A DNA stretch of 64,000 nt from CAIYTF01 sp963664845 (lineage in GTDB: Bacteria > Bacteroidota > Ignavibacteria > Ignavibacteriales > Ignavibacteriaceae), in contig OY761615.1 in NCBI GenBank assembly GCA_963664845.1, positions 2,914,001 to 2,978,000 of the forward strand. Direction: 5' to 3'. Under the pieces are notes generated by a model. It saw only the letters and a program-made list of their open reading frames with translations, was not told the origin of the DNA and did no database searches. Below, one piece after another: positions 8,965 to 18,062 of this stretch (position 1 is its first letter; every line of letters starts with the position of its first letter). The translations under genes and the position numbers were made by a program.

Positions 8965-9987
8965 ATGAAAACAGCTACGCAATCAGTCTGCACACTCATC
9001 TTTTTTATCCTGCTTGCCTTCATGGGCAATGCGCAGGAAAAACCTGCCGGCGATGAGGCCAGAAAACTTATTTTCGAAACTTTTAACAATGCCTCACGTG
9101 CCTATATGGGGAAAAATTTTCAGGAAGCTATACCACTCTATAAAGCGGTATTCGATGCTGAAACAAAAACCCCGGTGCTGCCGAGACTATATTGGTATGT
9201 GCTTGTTGATTGTCTCGGAATGGCTTATGGGATGACAGGACAAATTGATGCCGCGGAAAAAATGTTTTTATATGGAATAGCCAACGATCCGGAATACCCC
9301 CTTTTTCATTTTAATATGGCCTGTGTTTATGCCGGGAGAAATGATCTAGACCAATGTCTCAAACATCTTGCTAATGCCTATAAATACCATAAAAACACAA
9401 TGCCCAATGAAACCTTTCCCGACCCTCTTACCGATGATTCATTTACCGGCTTTCTCAAAAACGAAAAATTCACCTCGCGTATAAATGAATTAAAAACAAC
9501 AGCAGCCAAAGACACAGGCACTCCCGGTTTGACAGGCTGTGTATTTGCTGATCATATGTATCATTATACCGTTACAATTCCCGAAAAATGGGGAGTTGAA
9601 ATTCCAAACGAACAATACCATGTGGTTCGTTTTAAATACAATGGCTCTTCTATCGAAGGAAAAACTCTTAATGGAAATTTCAGCATCATGTCGATGGACG
9701 ACTTGCCTTATAATGACGTAAAGCAGGTTGTGAATGAAAGCAATAAGGCAAAAAAAATGCTCTTTCCTAAAGCCAAAATAGAGCGCCAGGAAGAAATCGT
9801 CTTGAATGGGCAAAAATGCTACATTGAAGAAGTGACCTATAAGAATAAACGGGAAATGGACTATTATCTCACTAAAAACGGGGTCGTATATGTGTTCATG
9901 CTTTCCGGTGATGATAATTTTTATCAGAACAATAAAAAACTAATAACTGATTTTATGAACAGTTTTAAGCTTACTTGGCAAAATTAA
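8965..9987 (+). CDS. secreted TPR-repeat protein with PsbP-like C-terminal region
   Basis: Exported protein of unknown function. The ATG at 8965 is chosen because it is preceded by GAGGAAAG at 8951-8958 and starts a clean signal peptide (residues 1-23, ending GNAQ). An upstream in-frame ATG at 8914 would bury the signal. Residues about 30-150 form tetratricopeptide-like helices (for example FQEAIPLYKAVFDAE, AAEKMFLYGIANDPEYPLFHFNMACVYA). The C-terminal 150 residues (YTVTIPEKWGVEIP ... ITDFMNSFKLTW) resemble the small alpha/beta fold of PsbP/DUF1795-type proteins; that resemblance is tentative. It stands alone, convergent with the T9SS gene downstream. Confidence 0.7.
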   Translation: MKTATQSVCTLIFFILLAFMGNAQEKPAGDEARKLIFETFNNASRAYMGKNFQEAIPLYKAVFDAETKTPVLPRLYWYVLVDCLGMAYGMTGQIDAAEKMFLYGIANDPEYPLFHFNMACVYAGRNDLDQCLKHLANAYKYHKNTMPNETFPDPLTDDSFTGFLKNEKFTSRINELKTTAAKDTGTPGLTGCVFADHMYHYTVTIPEKWGVEIPNEQYHVVRFKYNGSSIEGKTLNGNFSIMSMDDLPYNDVKQVVNESNKAKKMLFPKAKIERQEEIVLNGQKCYIEEVTYKNKREMDYYLTKNGVVYVFMLSGDDNFYQNNKKLITDFMNSFKLTWQN

Positions 9988-10007
9988 AATATTTCGGAAG
10001 AGAAGAA

Positions 10008-10033
10008 GTAGCCGGGTTACCAACCCGGCCTAC
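10008..10033. repeat. REP-like palindrome between convergent genes
   Basis: GCCGGGTT-acc-AACCCGGC, an 8-bp perfect stem with GTA on the left and TAC on the right. It sits in the 69-base gap between two convergent genes. There is no T run, so it resembles a REP hairpin more than an intrinsic terminator. Confidence 0.6.
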
Positions 10034-10056
10034 AACCTGAAAAGCATTAATGCTGT

Positions 10057-12291
10057 TTATCGGAGCAGTAGCATCTTCATAGTCTTTGAAAATGTACCCG
10101 ATCTGATCTGATAATAATATACTCCGCTCGCAAGGCTGGATGCATCAAACTGTACTTGGTAAACCCCTCCCGGTTTTTCTTCATTCACCAGTTCCGCAAC
10201 CTCTGATCCAAGAACATCAAATATTTTTAATGAAACCATTCCAGATGCCGGAAGTTCATATCTGATCGATGTTGTCGGGTTAAAAGGATTGGGATAATTC
10301 TGAGCCAGTGCAAAACGTGTTGGCTGCACGTTGTTTTCGGCTGTGACTTTTGTTGGGCTTTCGGGTCCCTTTGCCAGAGCGATATAAATTGAGCCGCTTC
10401 CTGTATTAAGAGTAAGTGGCGCAGTCAACGCGCTTGGGGTAATAGCAGTTGGGGGAGTCGTAATGCTTGCTGTGTGTATCGGCGACTGATCCATTCCATT
10501 CCAGGTAAGGCGGTTGTCAGTGGAATAGGCAACCCGCAGATTTGTTTGCCCTTCCGAAACATTGTCGTCAGCGCCATAGCTGGGGCTAAACTGACTGAAG
10601 CTCATGCTCGTTGCCGCTGCTCCAATTCCTTTGTTATAGCTCAGTTGGAAATACCGCACTTTGGAAACTGAGTCGATACCATTGAGATAACCGGTTGTGC
10701 CCGCGTTTGCGTTTCCATCAACACACCGGACCACACAATTGTGACCGCTCGCAGTGCCTGCAGTGGTGGATTTGATGGTGATCGGACGATAGGCGGTTGC
10801 ATCACCTACGGGAAACAGTTTGGCAGTTCCGCCGGAATTGGACATTCCCCTTCCCAATGCGCCATTTACGTACGACGTTGCAGATGGATTGACAATATCG
10901 GTGCCTGATAATGAAAGCACATTGAATGAGTGGGTTCCTGTCTCAATCATACCGCTGATGAAGTTCAACTGCGATACGCATGTTGAAGCTCCCTGATCCA
11001 TATAAACATCGCTGCCGCAGATAACTTTCGCACCGCCGGTTTTGTTTATCGTAATACCGTTAAAACTGTTGTTTGAAGACGAATAGGTTCCGACGGTAAT
11101 CCTGGAATCGCTGTTACCCGCAAATGTGGTATTCAATACCCGCATGGTAGTTCCGGATGAGCCGGTTCTGAAATCAAACGTGCCGCCGGTGTTTGTAAAG
11201 TCACCGTATACCGTCATGCTGTGCACAACATTTGCGGTTGCCCCGGTCAGCGCGGGCGAGGTAAAACTTCCACCCGACAAAATGGTGATATCGCCATATA
11301 CCGTGAGGTTGACCGGAGCATCCGTTGCCGTGGTAAGCGTGCCGCTTATGGTAAGGTTATTACAGACGGCATTGGTGCCGTCAATAGTTACGGTTGAACC
11401 TGATGCGATGGTCACATCATCAGCAGAAGTTGGAACAACACCGCTTGGCCAGGTCGCAGGCAGACTCCAGTTGCCGCCGGTGGTGGCGCCCTCTTTCATC
11501 GAATGATCAAGACCATGATTCCATATTTCGAAAAGCGGTGTTCCGGCGGAATCTGTTTGGCGAAGATAATAATTCAACGTATCAATTTGTGATTGAATCA
11601 GGGTTCCCATATTGTTTACGCCGAACGCGGCTTTGATTTTCTTGCTTACCAGAAAGTCATACGCGGCAAAACAGGGCTTGAAATAAGAGCTCGTAGCGCG
11701 CAGATCATCAAGTTTCAATATCACCTGGATTTTGCTGGTTCTTGGAATGCTGCTGTCCTTGACATAACGATAGTATTCATAGGGCGTGGTGAATTGTACT
11801 CCCTGCTCAATTAAATAATTGACGATGTTTTGAAATTCGGTTTGTTTTTCTGGCGTTGTCCATGCATAGGGATGACCCTGCATAACCATATAATCCGTGT
11901 ACGATGTCTTATGATCATTAAAGTCGGCAACCAAAGTGCTGTAACTGGGCACCCCGGTAGCACTCTCAATATTTACGCGGCGGGTGAGATTGATGGCGCC
12001 TGTGCCTGCCGCGGGGTTATTCTGGCCATACAGAAGCACTTTATAGTTAGTGTCCTCACTCATCACCTGAATGAAAGTAGGGTCGATCTGATTATAGGGT
12101 GCACCAAAAGTATGCATTTGAATGCCGAGTTTTCGCTTAATAATAGCCGTGGCGCTGTCGAAGTGGGCCTTTTGAAATGCATAAGTGTTTCCGTCAAACT
12201 CCCATACTGTTTGTGCCGAAACGCTGAAAACAGCTGCAAGTGAGATACAGAGTGCCAAAAGAATGCGGGAACGCAAGCAGAGATGTTTCAT
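10057..12291 (-). CDS. T9SS-exported deacetylase-like protein with permuted motif order and G8-like beta domain
   Basis: Large secreted protein, 744 residues from the ATG at 12291 (an in-frame ATG at 12306 is also possible), with a signal peptide ending SVSAQ. Its first ~170 residues read like the second half of a DUF2334/NodB-type polysaccharide deacetylase: FGAPYN near residue 61, QGHPYAW near 138, TPYEYYRYV near 165. The first-half motifs come afterwards: LKLDDL near 195 and the metal-binding pattern HGLDHS near 259. A G8-like beta region follows (GNWSLPATW, then serine/threonine-rich strands). The last ~85 residues are a type IX sorting domain (NYPNPFNPTTSIRYELP ... KTMKMLLLR). Likely a surface or extracellular carbohydrate-active protein; catalytic activity is inference, since the motif order is unusual. 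Confidence 0.78.
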   Translation of the reverse strand: MKHLCLRSRILLALCISLAAVFSVSAQTVWEFDGNTYAFQKAHFDSATAIIKRKLGIQMHTFGAPYNQIDPTFIQVMSEDTNYKVLLYGQNNPAAGTGAINLTRRVNIESATGVPSYSTLVADFNDHKTSYTDYMVMQGHPYAWTTPEKQTEFQNIVNYLIEQGVQFTTPYEYYRYVKDSSIPRTSKIQVILKLDDLRATSSYFKPCFAAYDFLVSKKIKAAFGVNNMGTLIQSQIDTLNYYLRQTDSAGTPLFEIWNHGLDHSMKEGATTGGNWSLPATWPSGVVPTSADDVTIASGSTVTIDGTNAVCNNLTISGTLTTATDAPVNLTVYGDITILSGGSFTSPALTGATANVVHSMTVYGDFTNTGGTFDFRTGSSGTTMRVLNTTFAGNSDSRITVGTYSSSNNSFNGITINKTGGAKVICGSDVYMDQGASTCVSQLNFISGMIETGTHSFNVLSLSGTDIVNPSATSYVNGALGRGMSNSGGTAKLFPVGDATAYRPITIKSTTAGTASGHNCVVRCVDGNANAGTTGYLNGIDSVSKVRYFQLSYNKGIGAAATSMSFSQFSPSYGADDNVSEGQTNLRVAYSTDNRLTWNGMDQSPIHTASITTPPTAITPSALTAPLTLNTGSGSIYIALAKGPESPTKVTAENNVQPTRFALAQNYPNPFNPTTSIRYELPASGMVSLKIFDVLGSEVAELVNEEKPGGVYQVQFDASSLASGVYYYQIRSGTFSKTMKMLLLR

Positions 12292-12459
12292 AGTAAAAAA
12301 ATTCATAAATGTTCTTGTGTTAGTTTAATAATGAGTTGTGATGGTCAAATGCATGTAAAACTGCGCTGGCACAGGTGCTGTATGTTAACCACTCTGTGCC
12401 CATAAAATTACCATATTTTTCGCGATTTCCATGGCAGCAGTTGTGCCGGTGGTACGCAA

Positions 12460-13074
12460 TTATTTATTCAGTTCGGTTATCATCATTTCAACGGTTTGTG
12501 AGTGAGCAATAAGAAGGTGTTCTTTCATTGCCTGAGCTGCTGATGCAGCGTCACGTTTGCCGATGAAGTCGAGAATATTCCTGTGGTTAAGCAGAACGGT
12601 TTCTTTTGAGTCGTTTTCCCCGACCGGGAGCTTTGAGGCTACTTTGTTGATAAGGCTGTATATTTGATGTATCACAAGCGGCAATACACCGTTTTTTGTT
12701 GCTGCGGCCACCAGACAATGAAACTCTACATCCAATGAGGAGAACTTTTCTCTGTCCGAACATGCAGCCATTTTGTCCAGATTGTCCTGGATTCTCTTCA
12801 AATCATCATCATCCCGCTGAATAGCGGCACTGTGAGCAATAACGGGCTCAATAAGGAGTCTGGCATCCAATATATCAAGAACATTGTCTGTGGTGCAGTT
12901 TGCGGTAAGATAATTGTATAAGTTCAGGTATTCCAGAGGGCTGTTTGCCTTTTTTTTCTCGTTTTTGGCAGGGTTTACCTGGAATGCTGTCCCGGGAAAT
13001 GACCCGGCATCCTGAGCTGTAGTGTTCTGTGCGGTAAGCGCGGTTCCTGATGGGATATATCGTCCGTTATTCAT
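12460..13074 (-). CDS. FCD-domain (GntR/FadR-type) protein lacking the DNA-binding domain
   Basis: The 204-residue product has the all-helical FCD ligand-binding domain of FadR/GntR regulators from about residue 60 on: ILDARLLIEPVIAHSAA, the SLDVEFHCLVAAATKN metal-ligand region, LLNHRNILDFIGKRDAASA and AQAMKEHLL. The usual N-terminal winged helix of about 70 residues is absent. It is replaced by a low-complexity start rich in Thr/Ala/Asn. A ribosome-binding site ACGGAG lies before the ATG, and upstream DNA is AT-rich and non-coding, so the short form looks genuine. Binding of a small carboxylate is typical of the family but is not shown here. It could act as a ligand sensor in trans or be a decayed regulator. 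Confidence 0.75.
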   Translation of the reverse strand: MNNGRYIPSGTALTAQNTTAQDAGSFPGTAFQVNPAKNEKKKANSPLEYLNLYNYLTANCTTDNVLDILDARLLIEPVIAHSAAIQRDDDDLKRIQDNLDKMAACSDREKFSSLDVEFHCLVAAATKNGVLPLVIHQIYSLINKVASKLPVGENDSKETVLLNHRNILDFIGKRDAASAAQAMKEHLLIAHSQTVEMMITELNK

Positions 13075-13713
13075 ATTGACTCCGTTTTTCTATTATATTT
13101 ATACTAATTCTAAACCATTGGGTGAAAAATAAATTGTTAACCAAATTCGGAAGGATTAACAAAATTTATATCGGCACATTTTTTCGTTTCAATGCTCCGG
13201 TGGAGATACCCTTTTACCTAAAGTAAAAGGATATTCACCAACCGAAAAGGAAGTACTTTATTATATTTGAATGACGCCTGAAAGTAAGACCAAAAACAAT
13301 GGCCAAACAAGTACTTACCGGTCATATACAGGTTATATACAAGGTTATTACGTAGGTTTTACAGACTATTTGTTGGCTTTTCAGGCTAAAATCGCAAAAA
13401 AGTCAAAATTACGTCAATAAAAAAATGAATGATTTTTTTTTCTTGATTGAGAGATGACGTGGCGTAAGTTGGCAGTCCAGCTGCATAATAAAGTGGCCAA
13501 AGTTTAGGCAAATAATAGGTGGCGTTGGTGAATAGCCTGGAATGGTGGACGGCAACGTGGAATCATGTGTCAGCCTGATGGCAGACATCTTGTCATATTG
13601 GTGAGTCTCGTTTATATTAATAAACTGCTTGGCCGCCAGCGAAATTTAATTGTCCTTGGGTTGACACACAGCCAAACAAGCCTTGATAATGTGGAGTTAC
13701 TATACGGAAGGCT
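13075..13713. other. intergenic region with an inverted repeat
   Basis: About 640 bases without a convincing gene; one forward frame (13565-14002) mostly overlaps the opposite-strand regulator and is not supported. It contains an interrupted inverted repeat with a perfect core CCTTTTAC-ctaaa-GTAAAAGG at 13210-13230. There is also a near-direct repeat of CATATACAGGTT / ATATACAAGGTT around 13322-13347 and long A and T runs near 13420-13445. The segment carries the upstream region of the FCD gene. Confidence 0.5.
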
Positions 13714-14955
13714 CTATTTTTTTGCCAGGGTATCTTCCCAAACTCTGAAATTGGGGGTCCTGGTAACCACATACTTAAGATGGGAGTGGAATACAGTCTG
13801 GTTTAAACCCTCTGCCTCAAAAACTGCCGTAAAGTCTTTCATATCCGGATCATCCAGTTTCTCCAGCTCGGTCCGGACGGCGGAAACACTCTTTGCATCA
13901 ATAATCGCGTCCACCGCTCCCAGTATGCCAATCTCTGCGAAGCCCATTAGCAGAAGGAAGCCGGTGCCCTCCGGACCCGTGCCCTTTGCTATCACGGCAT
14001 AATCATTTTCGTATTTTCCGCCTGACATGTTGGTGGGAGTGAACATTTTGCCCGCACCCGAATCTTTGGAGGTTACATAAAGTGTATTGGCGTTTACGTT
14101 ACATTTGATACCATATACCGACATGAGCTTTTGAAGAGTGAAAAGCGATTTGACCTGCCCGATAAATATAACATTATATGATTTTAAGTCATCAACCGTG
14201 AATTGTGAGGCAAGTTTGATGAAAATTTCTTTGTTGCCCGATTTTAAAATGGGCAGCAATTTGAATATCCCCCAACTTGTGCTGGGACGTAAATACGTAT
14301 AAAGTCCCGGGGAAAAGCGTTTATTAAAATCCGGATTACTCTTCGACGCATTCAGAAAATCGTCCATGGTATTGATCGTAAAATCTCTCACATTATAGTG
14401 CTCGCTGCCCTCGTCCTTATCTTCATTCATGAAGAAAAAATCACCCATGATGATGAGTACCGGCTTATTGTTGGATGAAATAACATCATTTAAGATGGGG
14501 TTGGAAGCATAAAGCGGCTGACTGCTCTGCTTCTTGGAATACCATAGATATACAACGGCACACACCAGCAATAGAACAACAACGCTGAAAATGGAATATA
14601 TCTGCCGGTGATTTGACGCCTTGGGGATGATCACCGGTTCAAATTCCGGGTCATAGCTGCCTTTGGGTATCCTTATCCGGTAACCCGAGACGGGTAATGG
14701 GTTTGTGAGATAGTAATGTTCCAGTTTATTGCGCAGATTATTGATATAAACCCGCACGATTGCATCATCTTTTGAATCAAAATCTTTGGTTTTGCCCAAA
14801 ACCTCTATTGCGATTGCCGCCTCTTTGGGCTTATTGCCTGCAACCGACTCTTTAACCAAATAACTCAACAAGTCCCTTAAGCGGTGTGCATCCTTAAAGG
14901 TGGGACTTTCTATGATGTCCTGGAGTACTTTTAATTTTACTTTATTATCAAGCAT
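13714..14955 (-). CDS. membrane-anchored winged-helix regulator (ToxR-like topology)
   Basis: A 413-residue, one-pass membrane regulator. The N-terminal ~100 residues match the winged-helix module common in Acidobacteria-type signal proteins: LRDLLSYLVKESVAG, AIAIEVLGKTKDFDSKDD, VRVYINNLRNKLEHYY, and the wing RIRIPKGSYDPEF. A single membrane helix (IFSVVVLLLVCAVVYLWY) lies near residues 120-138. The remaining ~270 residues should be periplasmic and include VIFIGQVKSLFTL and a glycine-rich segment KGTGPEGTGFLLLMGFAEIG. Transcription control directly from the membrane is inferred. A 16-bp palindrome lies just upstream of its start. It is followed on the opposite side by a SpoIIE-type phosphatase gene in the same direction, 146 bases upstream. 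Confidence 0.78.
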   Translation of the reverse strand: MLDNKVKLKVLQDIIESPTFKDAHRLRDLLSYLVKESVAGNKPKEAAIAIEVLGKTKDFDSKDDAIVRVYINNLRNKLEHYYLTNPLPVSGYRIRIPKGSYDPEFEPVIIPKASNHRQIYSIFSVVVLLLVCAVVYLWYSKKQSSQPLYASNPILNDVISSNNKPVLIIMGDFFFMNEDKDEGSEHYNVRDFTINTMDDFLNASKSNPDFNKRFSPGLYTYLRPSTSWGIFKLLPILKSGNKEIFIKLASQFTVDDLKSYNVIFIGQVKSLFTLQKLMSVYGIKCNVNANTLYVTSKDSGAGKMFTPTNMSGGKYENDYAVIAKGTGPEGTGFLLLMGFAEIGILGAVDAIIDAKSVSAVRTELEKLDDPDMKDFTAVFEAEGLNQTVFHSHLKYVVTRTPNFRVWEDTLAKK

Positions 14956-14976
14956 CGTTGAGTATGTTAAAAAGTG

Positions 14977-14992
14977 ATACTAAATTTAGTAT
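14977..14992. promoter_or_regulatory. 16-bp perfect palindrome, candidate operator
   Basis: ATACTAAATTTAGTAT is a perfect inverted repeat 21 bases upstream of the ATG of the membrane-anchored winged-helix regulator. Its size and position suit an autoregulatory binding site. This is inference from symmetry and location only. Confidence 0.45.
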
Positions 14993-15101
14993 ATAGTTTG
15001 CTAATTGGCAATTCCCTGTCTGCTTTGCTGCAGCATTATTCCTTTTCCCTATTCCATACTATAACCGGACGTATAACGAGGCTCATCTGGATTTTGGTCG
15101 G

Positions 15102-16337
15102 CTATGTAGTTAGCGTCTGAGTCTCTTCCGCAAGCGGAAGCATTTCAACTTCATTTCGTTTCAAGATTAGAATTGTCGCATCATCTTCCCATTTCATGCC
15201 TTCCCCAAACTCATAGGCCAGATCGAACAGATTTTTCAGAATGCTCTCAGCGCTTTTATTTTTGACCGCCCGTACTGCATTAATGAGACGTTCATTTCCA
15301 AAAAACTCGCCGGCGGGATTGGAGCGCTCAGTTATTCCGTCACTGAATACTACCAAAACACTTCCCGGTTCCATATACACAAAGTTTCTGTGCAATTCCA
15401 TTTTGGGGAAAGCTCCCACGATCATGCCGGTGCTGGGCAATGTTACGGTTTCTTTTTCTGCAACAAGATAGGGTGACGGGTGACCGGCGTTCATATAGAA
15501 TAAATTTCCGTTCACTTCAAGTTCGCCGAAAAACAAAGAAATGAAACTTGATGAGTAAGTCCCGCGGTAAATAACCTCGTTCAGTTTTTTAAGTGTGTGA
15601 ACCATTTTCATGTGTTTCTCCACTCCCATGCGAAGCCCGGTAACAACGTCACGTACCATCAATGCTGCCGGCAAACCGTGTCCGCTTGCATCACCAAGGC
15701 AGAACCCGAATTCGTTTTTGTCAAAGTTGAAGAAATCATATAGATCGCCTCCCACCAACTCTGCAGCTTGCGAAAAAACAGCTATATCGAATCCTTCAAA
15801 TTGCGGCTTTTCCTTGGGTAACAGACTCTGCTGGATTTTTGCTGTTTGCTTGAACTCCGACTGAACCGCATCGGCAAACAATTTATAGTTCAGAGCACGG
15901 CGGATAGCGTTAAAACAAAAATCAATTTCGTCCCGTACCCAGCCCCCGGTGAGATCAAAAACAAATATCCAGGAAGTATCCAGGCTGGAGACCACAACGG
16001 CTGCGGGTATTGAATATTCTTTTTTATTGTTCATCGATGCGTCAATGGTGAAAGCCGGGTCATCGAATATATATATTCCGGATTTCAAGAGTGACTGCAT
16101 GGCATACGTTTCCGCATCCAATTGGACAGGATTCTTGGTCCTGCTGTTTGGGAAAATTCCCTCAAAATACGAGCCTCTGTTTATATAAATGCGTCCACGG
16201 CCGATGTGCAAATCCGATGCGAATGCTTCTTCAAATTTTTGTAATACTGCAATAAGATAGTCATTGCCGGAATTCTTGCCTGATACGGTAGTTAATAAGG
16301 AATCTATTTTCCGGTAAAATACTTTGGGATCTATCAT
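15102..16337 (-). CDS. PP2C-type SpoIIE/RsbU-like serine phosphatase
   Basis: Predicted metal-dependent protein phosphatase that would dephosphorylate an anti-sigma-factor antagonist or similar partner. The start at 16337 is preferred because GAGAAAAG lies just before it; another in-frame ATG at 16364 exists. The N-terminal ~170 residues form a GAF-like sensor region. The linker KQTAKIQQSLLPKEKPQFEGFDIA is the classic entry to the SpoIIE domain. Catalytic motifs GGDLYDFF, GDASGHGLPAALM, MNAGHPSPYL and FSDGITE are all present, including the metal-binding aspartates. The adjacent membrane-anchored regulator on the same strand may be in the same signalling pathway; this is inference. Confidence 0.88.
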   Translation of the reverse strand: MIDPKVFYRKIDSLLTTVSGKNSGNDYLIAVLQKFEEAFASDLHIGRGRIYINRGSYFEGIFPNSRTKNPVQLDAETYAMQSLLKSGIYIFDDPAFTIDASMNNKKEYSIPAAVVVSSLDTSWIFVFDLTGGWVRDEIDFCFNAIRRALNYKLFADAVQSEFKQTAKIQQSLLPKEKPQFEGFDIAVFSQAAELVGGDLYDFFNFDKNEFGFCLGDASGHGLPAALMVRDVVTGLRMGVEKHMKMVHTLKKLNEVIYRGTYSSSFISLFFGELEVNGNLFYMNAGHPSPYLVAEKETVTLPSTGMIVGAFPKMELHRNFVYMEPGSVLVVFSDGITERSNPAGEFFGNERLINAVRAVKNKSAESILKNLFDLAYEFGEGMKWEDDATILILKRNEVEMLPLAEETQTLTT

Positions 16338-16596
16338 TCTTTTCTCAATTATTGGATAGCACAAAATACGAAAAACGGGACTCTTTCGATTTTAATTTAT
16401 TTTAACCTCGGGGGAAATAATTTGGGCTTTTATTCTAATGTGGTCCGGAAATGCTTCATTACCGCCTGAATTCGAACATTTCTTATCCGAAGAGCAATGC
16501 ATCAGACAGGTTGCACGAAATAAAAATGCCGTATATTAAACCATTTCCAATGCCGGTTGTGTCAAAGGTTGGTTACTAAATAAGGACAAGAAGCAA

Positions 16597-17970
16597 TTGA
16601 AACAAATTTTCTCTTTGGTACTAACATGTGTGCTGTTCCTGTCGGTCTCTCAGGCTCAGACGTTATATTTCCCTCCAGTAACCGGCACAACCTGGAGTGC
16701 CACAGAACCATCCCAACTGGGCTGGAATAGTGCATATATCGATACATTATATAACTATCTGTCAGATAACAACACAAAGGCTTTCATCGTTCTGAAGGAC
16801 GGTCGGATCGTGCTTGAAAAATATTTTGGCACCTTTTCCCAAGACAGTGTGTGGTATTGGGCATCTGCCGGAAAAACATTGACTGGATTTGCAATTGGAC
16901 TGGCTCAACAGGAAGGCAAGCTCTCTATTTCGGATTCCACATCAAAATATCTTGGCGATGGATGGACCTCACTGCCCGTGGATAAAGAGCGGGCTATTAC
17001 CATAAAAAATCAGTTGACCATGACCACGGGGCTTGACGATATGACCGGAGATCCGGACTGCACAGACCCCACTTGCCTGCAATTCAAAGCCGATGCCGGT
17101 ACACGATGGGCCTATCACACAGCGCCCTATACGCTGCTGGATTCGGTTATTGCAAAAGCTACCGGCCAGGAGGTTAATCCATATATCTATCAACACCTGC
17201 ATGCCAAAACGGGCTTCAATGGTTTATACGTTAAGCTGGGCTATAACAATGTGTTCTATAGCAATGCGCGGAATATGGCGCGGTTCGGACTACTTCTGTT
17301 AAACCGGGGCACTTGGGCCGATCAACCCATTCTTACTGATACAGCCTATTTCAGTGCAATGACCAATACTTCCCAGGATTTAAATAAATCTTATGGCTAT
17401 CTCACCTGGCTGAACGGGAAGAGTTCATTCATGATACCTCAAACACAAATTGTATTCCCGGGATATCTGACTCCTTCGGCTCCGGCTGACTTATTTGCAG
17501 CAATGGGAAAGAATGGGCAGTTTATCAATGTAGTCCCTTCGCAAAACCTGGTGTGGATCAGGATGGGCAACGCTCCGGATAATTCGCTGGTCCCCTTTTT
17601 GCTGAATGAAGGCATCTGGAAAAAGCTCAAATTTGTTATGAACACTGCAGCAGGCATTAATGACAATGTTGCGGGCAACACTGACATTCCGGACATCCTT
17701 TCGGTAGCAGCCTCTCCGAATCCGTTCAATCCCTCTACAGCTATTTCTTATAGCATCGGTTCGCCTGTCGCCAAGGTAGATATTGCCATTTATGATATTA
17801 ATGGGCGCAAGTGCATTACTCTGTTCAATGGGGAACGGAAAAGAGGTGATTATACGCTAAATTGGAATGGAAAAGATGACACGGGTGGACAGCTTGCATC
17901 GGGAATGTATATATGCCGTATGCAAACTCCGGTCGGATCAAAATCAATTAAGTTGATGCTTCTTAAATGA
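16597..17970 (+). CDS. T9SS-exported beta-lactamase-fold serine hydrolase
   Basis: Secreted penicillin-binding-protein-like hydrolase (class C beta-lactamase family, PF00144 type). Translation appears to start at TTG 16597: it opens a good signal peptide (KQIFSLVLTCVLFLSVSQAQ) and GGACAAGAAG precedes it; no ATG fits. The nucleophile motif SAGK is at about residues 90-93 (YWASAGKTLTGFAIG), and a YHTAPYTLLDSVIAKATG segment takes the place of the YxN region. The catalytic domain ends near 345. A C-terminal ~80-residue T9SS sorting domain follows (ASPNPFNPSTAISYSI ... SIKLMLLK). Substrate is unknown; such proteins are often esterases or peptidases rather than antibiotic resistance enzymes. Confidence 0.85.
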   Translation: MKQIFSLVLTCVLFLSVSQAQTLYFPPVTGTTWSATEPSQLGWNSAYIDTLYNYLSDNNTKAFIVLKDGRIVLEKYFGTFSQDSVWYWASAGKTLTGFAIGLAQQEGKLSISDSTSKYLGDGWTSLPVDKERAITIKNQLTMTTGLDDMTGDPDCTDPTCLQFKADAGTRWAYHTAPYTLLDSVIAKATGQEVNPYIYQHLHAKTGFNGLYVKLGYNNVFYSNARNMARFGLLLLNRGTWADQPILTDTAYFSAMTNTSQDLNKSYGYLTWLNGKSSFMIPQTQIVFPGYLTPSAPADLFAAMGKNGQFINVVPSQNLVWIRMGNAPDNSLVPFLLNEGIWKKLKFVMNTAAGINDNVAGNTDIPDILSVAASPNPFNPSTAISYSIGSPVAKVDIAIYDINGRKCITLFNGERKRGDYTLNWNGKDDTGGQLASGMYICRMQTPVGSKSIKLMLLK

Positions 17971-18062
17971 GTGGAGCATATACTCAATTATATTTCCCCG
18001 TTTCAACTAATTGCCTTATTTTTCTTCTACTATTTTAAGCTATTATTTAAAAGGATACCGCT

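Noticed and set aside
13565..14002. 145-codon forward frame
   Set aside because: Two thirds lies antisense to the winged-helix regulator; no motif or ribosome-binding site.
17000..17250. Reading the serine hydrolase as an antibiotic beta-lactamase
   Set aside because: Only the fold and SxxK are supported; the YxN region is atypical and the protein carries a T9SS tail, so resistance cannot be claimed.
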